From: Fredinandcohnia onubensis
Lineage (GTDB): Bacteria > Bacillota > Bacilli > Bacillales > Bacillaceae_L
Assembly (NCBI RefSeq): GCF_002734285.1
Contig: NZ_NSEA01000009.1
Span: forward strand, 200,265-264,264
Length of the DNA: 64,000 bases
Reading direction: 5' to 3'
The notes beneath the pieces were generated by a model. The model was not told the origin of the DNA. It did not search any database and worked only from the letters and a program-made list of their open reading frames with translations. The position numbers and the translations under genes were made by a program. Shown here piece by piece: positions 50,927 to 59,029 of this stretch (the stretch's first letter is position 1; each line of letters begins with the position of its first letter).

Positions 50927-51907
50927 ATGAAAAAAATTATTTCGTTTATAGCCATTTTATCTTTAGTATTTGTTGCAGCATGTTCTTCAGGTGCATCAGG
51001 TGATAAAGAAACATTTCCAACGGGGAATATTGAGTTTGTAGCACCTGCAACGCCAGGGGGAGGTTGGGATGCAACTGCTAGAGCGATCCAAAAAATTCTT
51101 AAGGATGAAGGCATTGTAGACCAAAATATTAATGTTGTTAATAAACCAGGGGGAAGTGGAGAAGTAGGTTGGCAATATCTTTCTACAAAAGATGCACACT
51201 ATCTTTCTATTAACTCAAGTCTTCTTATTACAAATAATCTATTAGGCCAAAGTGAATTAACTTACGAAGATTTTACTCCATTAGCAATTTTAACAACTGA
51301 GTGGATATCAATTGCAGTTGGAAATGATTCCGAGTTCGAAACTGCAAAAGATGTTATGGAACAATTGAAAAAGGATCCAGGATCATTAACAATTGCAGTT
51401 GCGCCAGGATTAGGTAACAACGATCACCTGTCATTTGTACAAGCTGCAAAAACATACGGTGTTGACGTATCTAAATTAAATTTCATGATATATGAGAGTG
51501 GCGGGGATGTAGTAACAGCTCTTTTAGGTGGCCACGTAGATGTTGCAACAATGGCAGTTTCCGAGTCTAAGGATCAGCACATTGCAGGTAATTTCAGAGT
51601 AATTAGCGTTTCTTCTGATGAAAGAATAGAAGGTTTAGAGGATGTTCCTACATGGAAGGAACAAGGTGTAGATATGGTATTCCCTCACTGGAGAGGTATC
51701 ATGGGACCAAAAGATATGAAGGAAGAAGAAATTGCTTACTGGGATAAAGTAATCGGTGAAATGGTTGAAACCGATGCTTGGAAAGACCTAGTGAAAAATA
51801 ATGACTGGTCTCCACTCTACAAGAATAGTAGTGATGCAGCTAAATTCCTAGAGGAACAAACTACAATGTATAAAGATTTAATTAGCGAATCTGGACTAGT
51901 TGACTAA
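50927..51907 (+). CDS. tctC: Tripartite tricarboxylate transporter substrate-binding lipoprotein (TctC), system 2
   Basis: A 326-residue lipoprotein receptor with signal ending FVAA-C19. The mature domain begins FPTGNIEFVAPATPGGGWDATAR, the TctC binding loop with Trp-Asp instead of the Leu-Asp of system 1, and has LLGGHVDVATMAVSE. The difference in the loop suggests another ligand. Unlike system 1, the membrane subunits are not next to it but lie 5 kb away in convergent orientation. A hairpin follows the stop and separates it from prpB. AGAAGGGGTGGG precedes the ATG. Confidence 0.92.
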   Translation: MKKIISFIAILSLVFVAACSSGASGDKETFPTGNIEFVAPATPGGGWDATARAIQKILKDEGIVDQNINVVNKPGGSGEVGWQYLSTKDAHYLSINSSLLITNNLLGQSELTYEDFTPLAILTTEWISIAVGNDSEFETAKDVMEQLKKDPGSLTIAVAPGLGNNDHLSFVQAAKTYGVDVSKLNFMIYESGGDVVTALLGGHVDVATMAVSESKDQHIAGNFRVISVSSDERIEGLEDVPTWKEQGVDMVFPHWRGIMGPKDMKEEEIAYWDKVIGEMVETDAWKDLVKNNDWSPLYKNSSDAAKFLEEQTTMYKDLISESGLVD

Positions 51908-51915
51908 TGAGAGAA

Positions 51916-51946
51916 GGGGCCCTATTTATTATAGGGTCTTTCGTTC
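51916..51946 (+). terminator. Attenuator-type hairpin between tctC and prpB
   Basis: GGCCCTAT, a 5-nt loop and ATAGGGTC pair (one G-T), followed by TTTCGTTCTTT. As in Tct operon 1, it follows the receptor gene and probably sets a high ratio of receptor to downstream enzymes. Confidence 0.65.
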
Positions 51947-51992
51947 TTTCATTACCTTGACATTAATGAGAAAAATGAAAAGAGGGAATATC

Positions 51993-52901
51993 ATGACATG
52001 GCTTGTTGAACAACAGAAGAGTCAAAAAGAATTAGCAGGGGAATTTTTAAATACTATTAAGGCTGGACCAATCTTGAAAATTATGGGTACACATGACGGT
52101 ATGGCTGCCTTGATGGCGAAAAAGGTTGGTTTTAAAGCATTGTACTTATCTGGTGGGGCTTATACGGCAAGTAGAGGACTACCAGATTTAGGTGTGTTAC
52201 ATTCACAAGAGGTTGCCGAAAGAGCTCGTGAAATTATCCGTGCATCTAATTTGCCATTATTAGCTGATATTGACACCGGTTTTGGCGGAATCTTAAATGT
52301 TGCCAGAACGGCTAAAGAAATGGTTGAAGCAGGTGTGGCTGCCGTTCAAATTGAGGATCAGGATTTACCGAAAAAATGTGGTCATTTAAATGGAAAAAAG
52401 TTGGTCACAGCAGATGAAATGGCACAAAAAATTAAAATCATTAAAGAAGTTGCTCCTTCATTAGTTGTAGTTGCAAGAACAGATGCACTTGCTGTTGAAG
52501 GTAGAGAGGCTGCTGTTGATAGACTAAAAAAATATGTAGAAGCAGGCGCTGATGCTATATTCCCAGAAGCCTTAATTACAGAAGAAGACTTCAGGGCTTT
52601 CAGCAAAGAATTTGATGTTCCTTTATTAGCAAACATGACCGAATTCGGAAAAACACCATACTTTACAGCTGAAGAATTTGAATCATTTGGATACTCCATG
52701 GTCATTTACCCAGTGACTTCTTTGAGAGCAGCAGCGAAAGCATATGAAATTGTATTCTCCGAAGTGTTCGAGAAAGGGACTCAGCGTGATGTGTTAAATA
52801 AGATGCAAACACGTAAAGAACTATATGAAACCATTAAACTTCATGACTATGAGGATCTAGATCAAGAAATAGCCAAAACTATTGTTCCTGAAATGAAGTA
52901 A
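51993..52901 (+). CDS. prpB: 2-Methylisocitrate lyase (PrpB/MmgF-type, PEP mutase family)
   Basis: This enzyme cleaves 2-methylisocitrate (or a related tricarboxylate) into pyruvate and succinate. ATG 51993 (AGAGGG 7 nt upstream) gives 302 residues, the size of B. subtilis MmgF, and starts MTWLV as in that protein. The upstream in-frame codons overlap the attenuator hairpin. The lyase signature KKCGH lies near residue 123, with the metal Asp in LADIDTGFGG and the Glu in IEDQDLP. MTEFGKTPY and YPVTSLRAAAKA are typical. It is followed 12 nt later by prpF. Confidence 0.93.
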   Translation: MTWLVEQQKSQKELAGEFLNTIKAGPILKIMGTHDGMAALMAKKVGFKALYLSGGAYTASRGLPDLGVLHSQEVAERAREIIRASNLPLLADIDTGFGGILNVARTAKEMVEAGVAAVQIEDQDLPKKCGHLNGKKLVTADEMAQKIKIIKEVAPSLVVVARTDALAVEGREAAVDRLKKYVEAGADAIFPEALITEEDFRAFSKEFDVPLLANMTEFGKTPYFTAEEFESFGYSMVIYPVTSLRAAAKAYEIVFSEVFEKGTQRDVLNKMQTRKELYETIKLHDYEDLDQEIAKTIVPEMK

Positions 52902-52913
52902 GGAGGAAGAATA

Positions 52914-54053
52914 ATGTCTCAATTCTCAGTGCGTTGTGTTGTTTATAGAGGTGGCACAAGTAGAGGTATCTTTTTTCATGAGAAAGATTTACCAACAAGT
53001 AACGAATTAAAGCACAGAATTTTTTTAGAAGGAATTGATGCATATAATCCCTCACAAGTAAATGGCCTAGGTAGCGGTACATCTCACACAAGTAAAATCA
53101 TGGTTATTTCAGAGCCAACTGTAGAGGGTGCGGACCTTGATTATACATTTTATCAAATTGGAATTGGAGAGCAAGTTGTTGACGATAAAGGCACTTGCGG
53201 AAATCTAATGGCGGCAATAGGCGCATTCGCAGTAGATGAAGGCCTTGTTTCAACGAACTCTAACGATGATTTTATTACTGTATCAGCTTTTAATAAGAAT
53301 ATAAATAAAATGATAAAAATGAGAGTTCCACTATCAAACGGCAAAGCAAAGGTATCAGGAGATTATTTAATGCCAGGAATTGTTACCCCAGGAGCAAAGA
53401 TCATTGTTAATATTATCTCGCCTGGTGGGGGAAGGACTGGGAAAACAATTCCGATTGGTCTAAAAACAAAGATTGTTACTAGAAAAAGAAGCTATGAAGC
53501 ATCATTTGTCGATATTGTAAATCCATTTGTGTATGTAGCTGCAAGTGATTTTGGGATAGTAGGTTCTGAACTAAATCATGTTGTAGGAGCGGATCATGAA
53601 TTATTGTCCGAACTAGAGAAAATTCGTTTGAAAATGGCAGTTGCAGGTGGTATCGCAAAAAACGAGGACGAAGCAAAAAACATTCCCTCCATACCGAAAA
53701 TTGCTGTAGTTGCTAGTCCACATGATTATGTGACTTCTACGGGAAAGCATATTAAAGCGAACGATATTGATATTGTTGCAAAAATGGTTTCAATGAAGAA
53801 ATTCCATCGTACATTTGCAGGGAGTGGGTTATATAATTTAGCTGCGACTGCATTGCTTGAGGGAACAGTTCCAAATCAATACTCTAGAAAGAAAGACGGA
53901 AGTGTTGAACAAATAATTCGAATCGGTCATCCTGAGGGTATTGCAGAGGTTCGTGTTGCTTTAACCGAGGAGCAGGCTGATGTTGCTTCTGTTGGTTTAG
54001 ACAGAACAGCCCGAAGAATTATAAAAGGTGATTTATATATTTCTGAAAAATAG
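52914..54053 (+). CDS. prpF: PrpF-family isomerase (2-methylaconitate cis-trans isomerase type)
   Basis: A 379-residue PrpF-fold protein (tandem diaminopimelate-epimerase-like domains). Landmarks are CVVYRGGTSRGIFF at the N-terminus, GLGSGTSHTSKIMVIS, VVDDKGTCGNLMAAIGAFA and HRTFAGSGLYNLAATALLEGT. PrpF is known to work together with an AcnD-type dehydratase, isomerising 2-methyl-trans-aconitate to the cis form; relatives isomerise aconitate or oxalomesaconate. The AcnA-type gene follows directly, but a strong terminator lies between. AAGGAGGA precedes the ATG. Confidence 0.92.
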   Translation: MSQFSVRCVVYRGGTSRGIFFHEKDLPTSNELKHRIFLEGIDAYNPSQVNGLGSGTSHTSKIMVISEPTVEGADLDYTFYQIGIGEQVVDDKGTCGNLMAAIGAFAVDEGLVSTNSNDDFITVSAFNKNINKMIKMRVPLSNGKAKVSGDYLMPGIVTPGAKIIVNIISPGGGRTGKTIPIGLKTKIVTRKRSYEASFVDIVNPFVYVAASDFGIVGSELNHVVGADHELLSELEKIRLKMAVAGGIAKNEDEAKNIPSIPKIAVVASPHDYVTSTGKHIKANDIDIVAKMVSMKKFHRTFAGSGLYNLAATALLEGTVPNQYSRKKDGSVEQIIRIGHPEGIAEVRVALTEEQADVASVGLDRTARRIIKGDLYISEK

Positions 54054-54064
54054 TGTTTATCATA

Positions 54065-54102
54065 AATAGTCTAGCTGATGGCCATCAACTAGACTATTTT
54101 TT
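54065..54102 (+). terminator. Strong terminator between prpF and the AcnD-like gene
   Basis: AATAGTCTAG pairs with CTAGACTATT and an inner TGATGG/CCATCA extends the stem. A run of T follows. The long palindrome starts about 12 nt after the prpF stop, so the aconitase gene must either rely on read-through or have its own promoter in the short remaining gap. Confidence 0.85.
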
Positions 54103-54133
54103 CAATGTTTACAACAACAAGGGAGGCGAATTC

Positions 54134-56824
54134 ATGAATGTAACTGATGCTCTATCTACATTAAAAAGAACATTATATGTGGATGGAAAAGAATATCAAT
54201 ATTATAGAATAAAAGATTTGGAAACGAATGGGTATCCGATTTCATCACTTCCTAATTCAATTAAAATGCTGCTAGAGGCTGCTGTTCGCCACCTAGATGG
54301 AAAGCAAATCACCACTTCACATATTGAACAACTTGCAAACTGGGAAAAGACACAATGGGAGAAAAAAGAAGTTCCATTCAAGCCAGCGAGAATTGTCTTT
54401 CAGGACTTTACAGGAATTCCTGCCATCGTCGATTTAGCTGCCATGAGAGATGCTGTGAAAAGAAAAGGTGGGGATGTATCACGCATTAATCCCCAAATTC
54501 CAGTAGATTTAGTAATTGACCATTCGATGATTGTCGATTATTTTGGAAATCAAGAATCCTTGTCTGATAATCTTAAGCTTGAATACGAACGAAATTTAGA
54601 AAGATATCGCTTTGTTAGGTGGGCACAAAATAGCTTTTCTAATTTTAGGGCAGTACCACCTTCAAACGGTATTGTACACCAGGTTAATTTAGAGTATTTG
54701 GCTACTTCGATTGTCACAAAAAATGAAAACGGAGAAAACATTCTCTATCCAGATTCTCTCGTAGGCACAGATTCTCATACACCGATGATTAATGGACTTG
54801 GAACAATAGGATGGGGTGTTGGTGGAATCGAAGCAGAAGCAGCCATGCTTGGACAACCACTATATTTTGTGATTCCTGAGGTAGTAGGAATAAAGCTTTC
54901 AGGTAAGCTTCAAGAAGGTGTTACTGCAACAGACCTTGCATTAACGATTACAAATTTACTTCGAAAAAAAGGAGTAGTAGGCAAGTTTGTTGAGTTTTTT
55001 GGAAAAGGATTATCCAGTATTTCTTTAACTGACCGAGCAACAATTGCCAATATGGCTCCTGAATATGGGGCGACTATGGGATACTTTCCGGTTGATGAAG
55101 TGACATTAGATTATCTCGAGCTAACAGGACGTGGAGAAAATCGATCGTTGATTAAGGCGTATTATGAGGTTCAAGGTTTATTTAGAACAGATGATACCCC
55201 TAACCCGAAGTTTACTGAAACACTAGAGTTGAATTTATCAACAATTAAACCAACAGTTGCTGGTCCAAAAAGACCACAGGATAGTATTGAATTACGCTTG
55301 ATGAAGGATGAGTTTACTAGAGTTGTAACACAGCCGGTTGCAAGTGGCGGATATGGCTTAGATGAAGCAGAACTTAATAAGAAAGTTGAGTTAAAGGACG
55401 GTAGTGTGATCAGTACTGGTTCCCTTGTACTCGCAGCCATTACAAGCTGTACAAACACCTCGAATCCAAGTGTGATGGTAGCAGCAGGTTTAGTGGCCAA
55501 AAAAGCATTGGAACTTGGCCTTAAAAAGCCTGAGTTTGTAAAAATAAGTTTAACACCAGGCTCACGTGTAGTTACAAAATACCTTGAAGCATCTGGTTTA
55601 CTAAAGGCATTAGAAGAGATTGGATTTTATATTGATGGTTATGGTTGTGCAACATGCTGCGGTAATAGTGGATCCCTTCTTGAATCTGTTGAAGAGGCAA
55701 TTAAAGAGAATAATCTTCTTGTCGCTTCTGTTTTAAGTGGAAATCGAAACTTTGAAGGACGAGTACATCCACTCATAAAAGCAAATTACTTAAGTTCGCC
55801 ACCATTGGTGGTTGCGTATGCTCTAGCGGGTTCAGTTCAAATGGATATGTACTCAGAGCCAATTGGTTTCGGAAACAATGGAAATCCAGTATATTTAAAA
55901 GATATTTGGCCAACTACAAAAGAAATAAATGAAGTGATCAGTTCTACTATTACGAAAGAGCTTTTTAAAGAGGAGTATGAACATATTTTTGAAAATGAGG
56001 TATGGTCATCGATTGAGTCTTCTGAAGGGCTGCTTTATAAATGGGATGATCAATCAACCTATATACAGGAAGCACCGTATTTCCTTGAAAAGCATTCAAC
56101 AGTAAAGACAGACTCAGATTTTAAAAACATGAGGGCCTTATTAATGTTAGGTGACTCGATTACAACAGATCATATTTCTCCAGTTGGACAAATTCCCGTA
56201 AAAAGCCCAGCTGGTATTTTCCTAACAAATAAAGGTATTCCAGTTCGGGAATTCAATGCATATGGCTCAAGAAGAGGAAATCACCATGTCATGGTTAGGG
56301 GGACATTTGCGAATATCCGAATTCGAAACAAATTAGCTGACGGAATAGAAGGAGGATATACGAAGTATCTGCCAACTGGAGAAATCATGCCAGTTTATGA
56401 TGCAGCAGTGAAGTATAAGAAAGAAAATCAAAACCTTCTTATCATTGCAGGTAAAGAGTATGGTACAGGAAGTTCACGTGATTGGGCTGCAAAAGGAACC
56501 GCGTTATTAGGTGTTAAAGTGGTCCTAGCCGAAAGCTTTGAGCGCATTCATCGTAGCAATCTAGTAGGGATGGGAGTATTGCCACTTCAATATAATGAAG
56601 GTGAGAACGCGGATACTTTACAATTAGATGGTAGGGAAGACTTTGAAATAAAAGGTCTACACGGTGAAATCATACCAGGTCAAAAGGTTGAAGTGATTGC
56701 AAGGAAACAAGACCAATTAGAACAAATTAAATTCACGGCTACCGTACGATTAGATAGTGTAGTTGAAATCGAATATTATCAAAGCGGTGGTATTTTACAA
56801 ACCGTACTTGAAAATCTTTCATAA
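54134..56824 (+). CDS. acnD: Aconitase A-type protein, copy 2, AcnD-like by context
   Basis: A 4Fe-4S hydro-lyase of 896 residues from ATG 54134 (AAGGGAGG upstream); the frame runs back to 54053 through the terminator, which is unlikely to be translated. Cluster cysteines are C439 in SCTNTSNP, C505 and C508 in GCATCCGNSG; an extra Cys509 stands where copy 1 has Ile. GDSITTDHISPVG, GKEYGTGSSRDWAAKG and SFERIHRSNLVGMG complete the pattern. Adjacency to prpF is the classical acnD context, so dehydration of 2-methylcitrate or a similar acid is likely, but plain aconitase activity cannot be ruled out. The symbol is therefore tentative. Confidence 0.82.
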   Translation: MNVTDALSTLKRTLYVDGKEYQYYRIKDLETNGYPISSLPNSIKMLLEAAVRHLDGKQITTSHIEQLANWEKTQWEKKEVPFKPARIVFQDFTGIPAIVDLAAMRDAVKRKGGDVSRINPQIPVDLVIDHSMIVDYFGNQESLSDNLKLEYERNLERYRFVRWAQNSFSNFRAVPPSNGIVHQVNLEYLATSIVTKNENGENILYPDSLVGTDSHTPMINGLGTIGWGVGGIEAEAAMLGQPLYFVIPEVVGIKLSGKLQEGVTATDLALTITNLLRKKGVVGKFVEFFGKGLSSISLTDRATIANMAPEYGATMGYFPVDEVTLDYLELTGRGENRSLIKAYYEVQGLFRTDDTPNPKFTETLELNLSTIKPTVAGPKRPQDSIELRLMKDEFTRVVTQPVASGGYGLDEAELNKKVELKDGSVISTGSLVLAAITSCTNTSNPSVMVAAGLVAKKALELGLKKPEFVKISLTPGSRVVTKYLEASGLLKALEEIGFYIDGYGCATCCGNSGSLLESVEEAIKENNLLVASVLSGNRNFEGRVHPLIKANYLSSPPLVVAYALAGSVQMDMYSEPIGFGNNGNPVYLKDIWPTTKEINEVISSTITKELFKEEYEHIFENEVWSSIESSEGLLYKWDDQSTYIQEAPYFLEKHSTVKTDSDFKNMRALLMLGDSITTDHISPVGQIPVKSPAGIFLTNKGIPVREFNAYGSRRGNHHVMVRGTFANIRIRNKLADGIEGGYTKYLPTGEIMPVYDAAVKYKKENQNLLIIAGKEYGTGSSRDWAAKGTALLGVKVVLAESFERIHRSNLVGMGVLPLQYNEGENADTLQLDGREDFEIKGLHGEIIPGQKVEVIARKQDQLEQIKFTATVRLDSVVEIEYYQSGGILQTVLENLS

Positions 56825-56827
56825 ACG

Positions 56828-56863
56828 ATTAAAACCCTTAGTAAAAGTACTAAGGGTTTTAAT
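56828..56863. terminator. Bidirectional terminator between acnD-like gene and tctA (system 2)
   Basis: ATTAAAACCCTTAGTA and TACTAAGGGTTTTAAT form a 16-bp perfect stem with a 4-nt loop between convergent genes. Confidence 0.9.
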
Positions 56864-56887
56864 ATCCAACTTAATCAACTTTTCTTC

Positions 56888-58396
56888 CTAAAGGGAGGTA
56901 TTTTCGTTTAAATCTGACTTTTTCTTTTGTCTTCTGTTCATGAATATTGGGTAAGTAAGTGATAATAGTGTCAAGATTAATAGTGTAATCGAAATAGGTG
57001 AACTAACAAAGATATCTAAATTACCATGACCAGCTACAAGGCTCTTTCTAAAGTTTTGTTCCATATCTGTTCCAACAATTAATGCCAAAATCATTGGAGC
57101 AATTGGGAAGTCGTAGAGCTTCAAGAATAAACCGATGACACCGAAAATAATTAAGATATAGAAGTCTAATATTGTGTAGTTCATTGTGTATGCACCGATA
57201 AATGCAAGAACTAATATAATTGGATATAAGACCTTTGCCGGAACATCTAAGATTTTTACAAAAACACCAACCATTAATACGTTAATTAAGAATAAGAAAA
57301 TATTACCCAAGAAAAGACTATCAATTAAACTCCATACCATATTTGGATCACTTTCGAATAGAAGTGGACCCGGTTTTACACCTAGCATAACAAGAGCTCC
57401 TAGCATTACAGCTGTTGTTCCAGAACCTGGGATACCCATAGTTAACAGTGGAACGAAAGCACCGACCGCTGCTGAGTTGTTAGCCGTTTCGGGAGCAGCT
57501 AATCCTTCAATTGCCCCTTTACCGAACTCTTCAGGACGCTTCGAAAGTTGTTTTTCCGTACTGTATGCCATTAATGAAGCAATCGCGCCACCAGCACCAG
57601 GTAGAATACCAACTATGAAGCCTAATGGCGAACTACGGAACATTGGCCATTTTGAACGTTTCCAGTCGTCCTTTGTAATCCAAATTCGACCAAGTTTATT
57701 CTTCTTTCCAATTGGTCTATCAATTGTTAAGTAGTTATAGAGTATTTCCCCAACCGCATAAATACCAATAATAATAACTAGGAAGTTGATACCATCACTT
57801 AAATGAACATTTCCAAATGTAAAACGGTGTACCCCTGTCTGAAGGTCGATACCAACTGTAGCTAGAACTAAACCAAGCCCCATTGAAATAAAGCCTTTTG
57901 TCATATTTCCAATTGATAAGGAAACGACAGCTGATAAAGTGAAAAGCATAAGTAAAAAGTATTCCGCTGGACCAAACTGTAGAGCGAAATTAGATAGTGG
58001 CTTTGCTAATAACATAAAGCCAATAACTGCGACAAAACCACCAATGAGTGAACCAAGTGCTGTAATTGCAATCGCCGGGCCCGCACGACCTGCTTTTGCC
58101 ATTTGATACCCATCAAATGTAGCGGCAACAGCTGATCCGTCACCAGGAGTGTTAATCAAGATTGAACTCAATGATCCACCATACATGGCACCATAGTAGA
58201 TAGTTGCCATTAGTATTAATGCGCTTGTTGGATCCATTCCGAATGTAACTGGGATTAAAACCGCAATTGCTGTTGCCGGTCCTAAACCTGGAAGCATCCC
58301 AACAATGGTTCCTAAAAATCCTCCGAATACGACAAATAGTATATTTTCCGGTCTAAGTACCGTTGCAAATCCTTCAAGAATTCCTTGGATATCCAT
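56888..58396 (-). CDS. tctA: Tripartite tricarboxylate transporter large membrane subunit (TctA), system 2
   Basis: A 502-residue channel subunit with about 12 hydrophobic segments. Signatures: GMLPGLGPATAIAVLIP, YYGAMYGGSLSSILINTPGD, DGYQMAKAGRAGP and in the second half GILPGAGGAIASLMAYS with ETANNSAAVGAFVPLLTMGIPG. It is homologous along its length to the system 1 protein at 30080-31606. GGGGGG precedes the ATG. It follows tctB by 16 nt and probably works with the lipoprotein encoded at 50927. Confidence 0.95.
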   Translation of the reverse strand: MDIQGILEGFATVLRPENILFVVFGGFLGTIVGMLPGLGPATAIAVLIPVTFGMDPTSALILMATIYYGAMYGGSLSSILINTPGDGSAVAATFDGYQMAKAGRAGPAIAITALGSLIGGFVAVIGFMLLAKPLSNFALQFGPAEYFLLMLFTLSAVVSLSIGNMTKGFISMGLGLVLATVGIDLQTGVHRFTFGNVHLSDGINFLVIIIGIYAVGEILYNYLTIDRPIGKKNKLGRIWITKDDWKRSKWPMFRSSPLGFIVGILPGAGGAIASLMAYSTEKQLSKRPEEFGKGAIEGLAAPETANNSAAVGAFVPLLTMGIPGSGTTAVMLGALVMLGVKPGPLLFESDPNMVWSLIDSLFLGNIFLFLINVLMVGVFVKILDVPAKVLYPIILVLAFIGAYTMNYTILDFYILIIFGVIGLFLKLYDFPIAPMILALIVGTDMEQNFRKSLVAGHGNLDIFVSSPISITLLILTLLSLTYPIFMNRRQKKKSDLNENTSL

Positions 58397-58412
58397 GTTA
58401 TCCCCCCTTAAT

Positions 58413-58862
58413 CTATGGTAAGCTGACGGCTAGAAGTTGAGAAAAGGCGTACCATGATCCCACACTAAATAAAACAGCTACACTAATATTAACTTTCCAT
58501 TTTTCTTTACCATTAACGATGAATAAAACAGCTGCCATGAACAGCATTGTTGAAATTAAGAATCCTACTCTTTCAAAAATAAGTGTGTAAATCAATGATA
58601 ATACCAAAGTAGAAATGATTAGATAGGGAACTCTGCCCTTAAACAATAACTTGATTTCATCATTTTTGGGATAGTGATTTTTTAATTCTTTTATGAGATA
58701 AATAACACTCACAATAAATAGAAAAATACTAACCATCATCGGAAAATAGAGTGGACCATTCGGGTCTCCCAATTTGGCTTTAGGTAGATTAATAGTTGAA
58801 ATAAAGTAGAAAATGCTAATTAGAATTGAAATAATCGGTAGAATTAATCTAGATGCCCCCAT
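58413..58862 (-). CDS. tctB: Tripartite tricarboxylate transporter small membrane subunit (TctB), system 2
   Basis: A 149-residue four-helix membrane protein with the TctB pattern: N-terminal helix pair, LGDPNGPLYFPMMVSIFL in the place of the conserved G-P-x-x-x-P loop, and two further helices (VPYLIISTLVLSLIYTLIFERVGFLISTMLFM region). AAGGAAGG precedes the ATG. It is the first gene of the tctBA unit and has the shared TGAAC/cre promoter. Confidence 0.87.
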   Translation of the reverse strand: MGASRLILPIISILISIFYFISTINLPKAKLGDPNGPLYFPMMVSIFLFIVSVIYLIKELKNHYPKNDEIKLLFKGRVPYLIISTLVLSLIYTLIFERVGFLISTMLFMAAVLFIVNGKEKWKVNISVAVLFSVGSWYAFSQLLAVSLP

Positions 58863-58920
58863 TTTTATAACCTTCCTTTCTTATAACTCTTAAAACTATT
58901 TTAAAAGTTCAGACACAAAT

Positions 58921-58935
58921 TTGTAACCGTTTTCA
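58921..58935 (-). promoter_or_regulatory. cre site (CcpA) upstream of tctB (system 2)
   Basis: TTGTAACCGTTTTCA matches the cre consensus at all 15 positions; read in gene direction it is TGAAAACGGTTACAA, nearly identical to the site before tctC at 50847. It lies about 60 bp upstream of tctB. Confidence 0.75.
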
Positions 58936-58965
58936 AAATAAGTAATATAAAATTCGATAAATTCT

Positions 58966-58983
58966 TTTTGTTCATTTTGTTCA
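58966..58983 (-). promoter_or_regulatory. Tandem repeat TGAAC-N4-TGAAC upstream of tctB (system 2)
   Basis: In gene direction the site reads TGAACAAAATGAACAAAA, two TGAAC half-sites 9 bp apart. It lies 30 nt before the cre site, mirroring the layout before tctC at 50800. Probable binding site of the neighbouring response regulator. Confidence 0.6.
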
Positions 58984-58985
58984 TG

Positions 58986-59015
58986 AAAAAGCATCTTGAA
59001 AGAGATTCAAGATGC
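58986..59015 (-). terminator. Terminator after response regulator gene
   Basis: GCATCTTGAA and TTCAAGATGC form a 10-bp perfect stem with a 5-nt loop; on the minus strand TTTTTC follows. It separates the two-component operon from the tctBA promoter. Confidence 0.85.
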
Positions 59016-59029
59016 TTAACCCTTTATGT

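Noticed and set aside
51900-51992. Longer PrpB start inside the end of tctC
   Set aside because: It runs through the attenuator hairpin, whereas ATG 51993 gives the MmgF-like length and N-terminus.
54053-54133. N-terminal extension of the second aconitase
   Set aside because: It would translate the terminator hairpin that follows prpF; ATG 54134 has a strong AAGGGAGG.
57186-57734. A 182-codon open frame on the plus strand
   Set aside because: Antisense to tctA of system 2, which is a clear full-length gene; low-complexity shadow translation.
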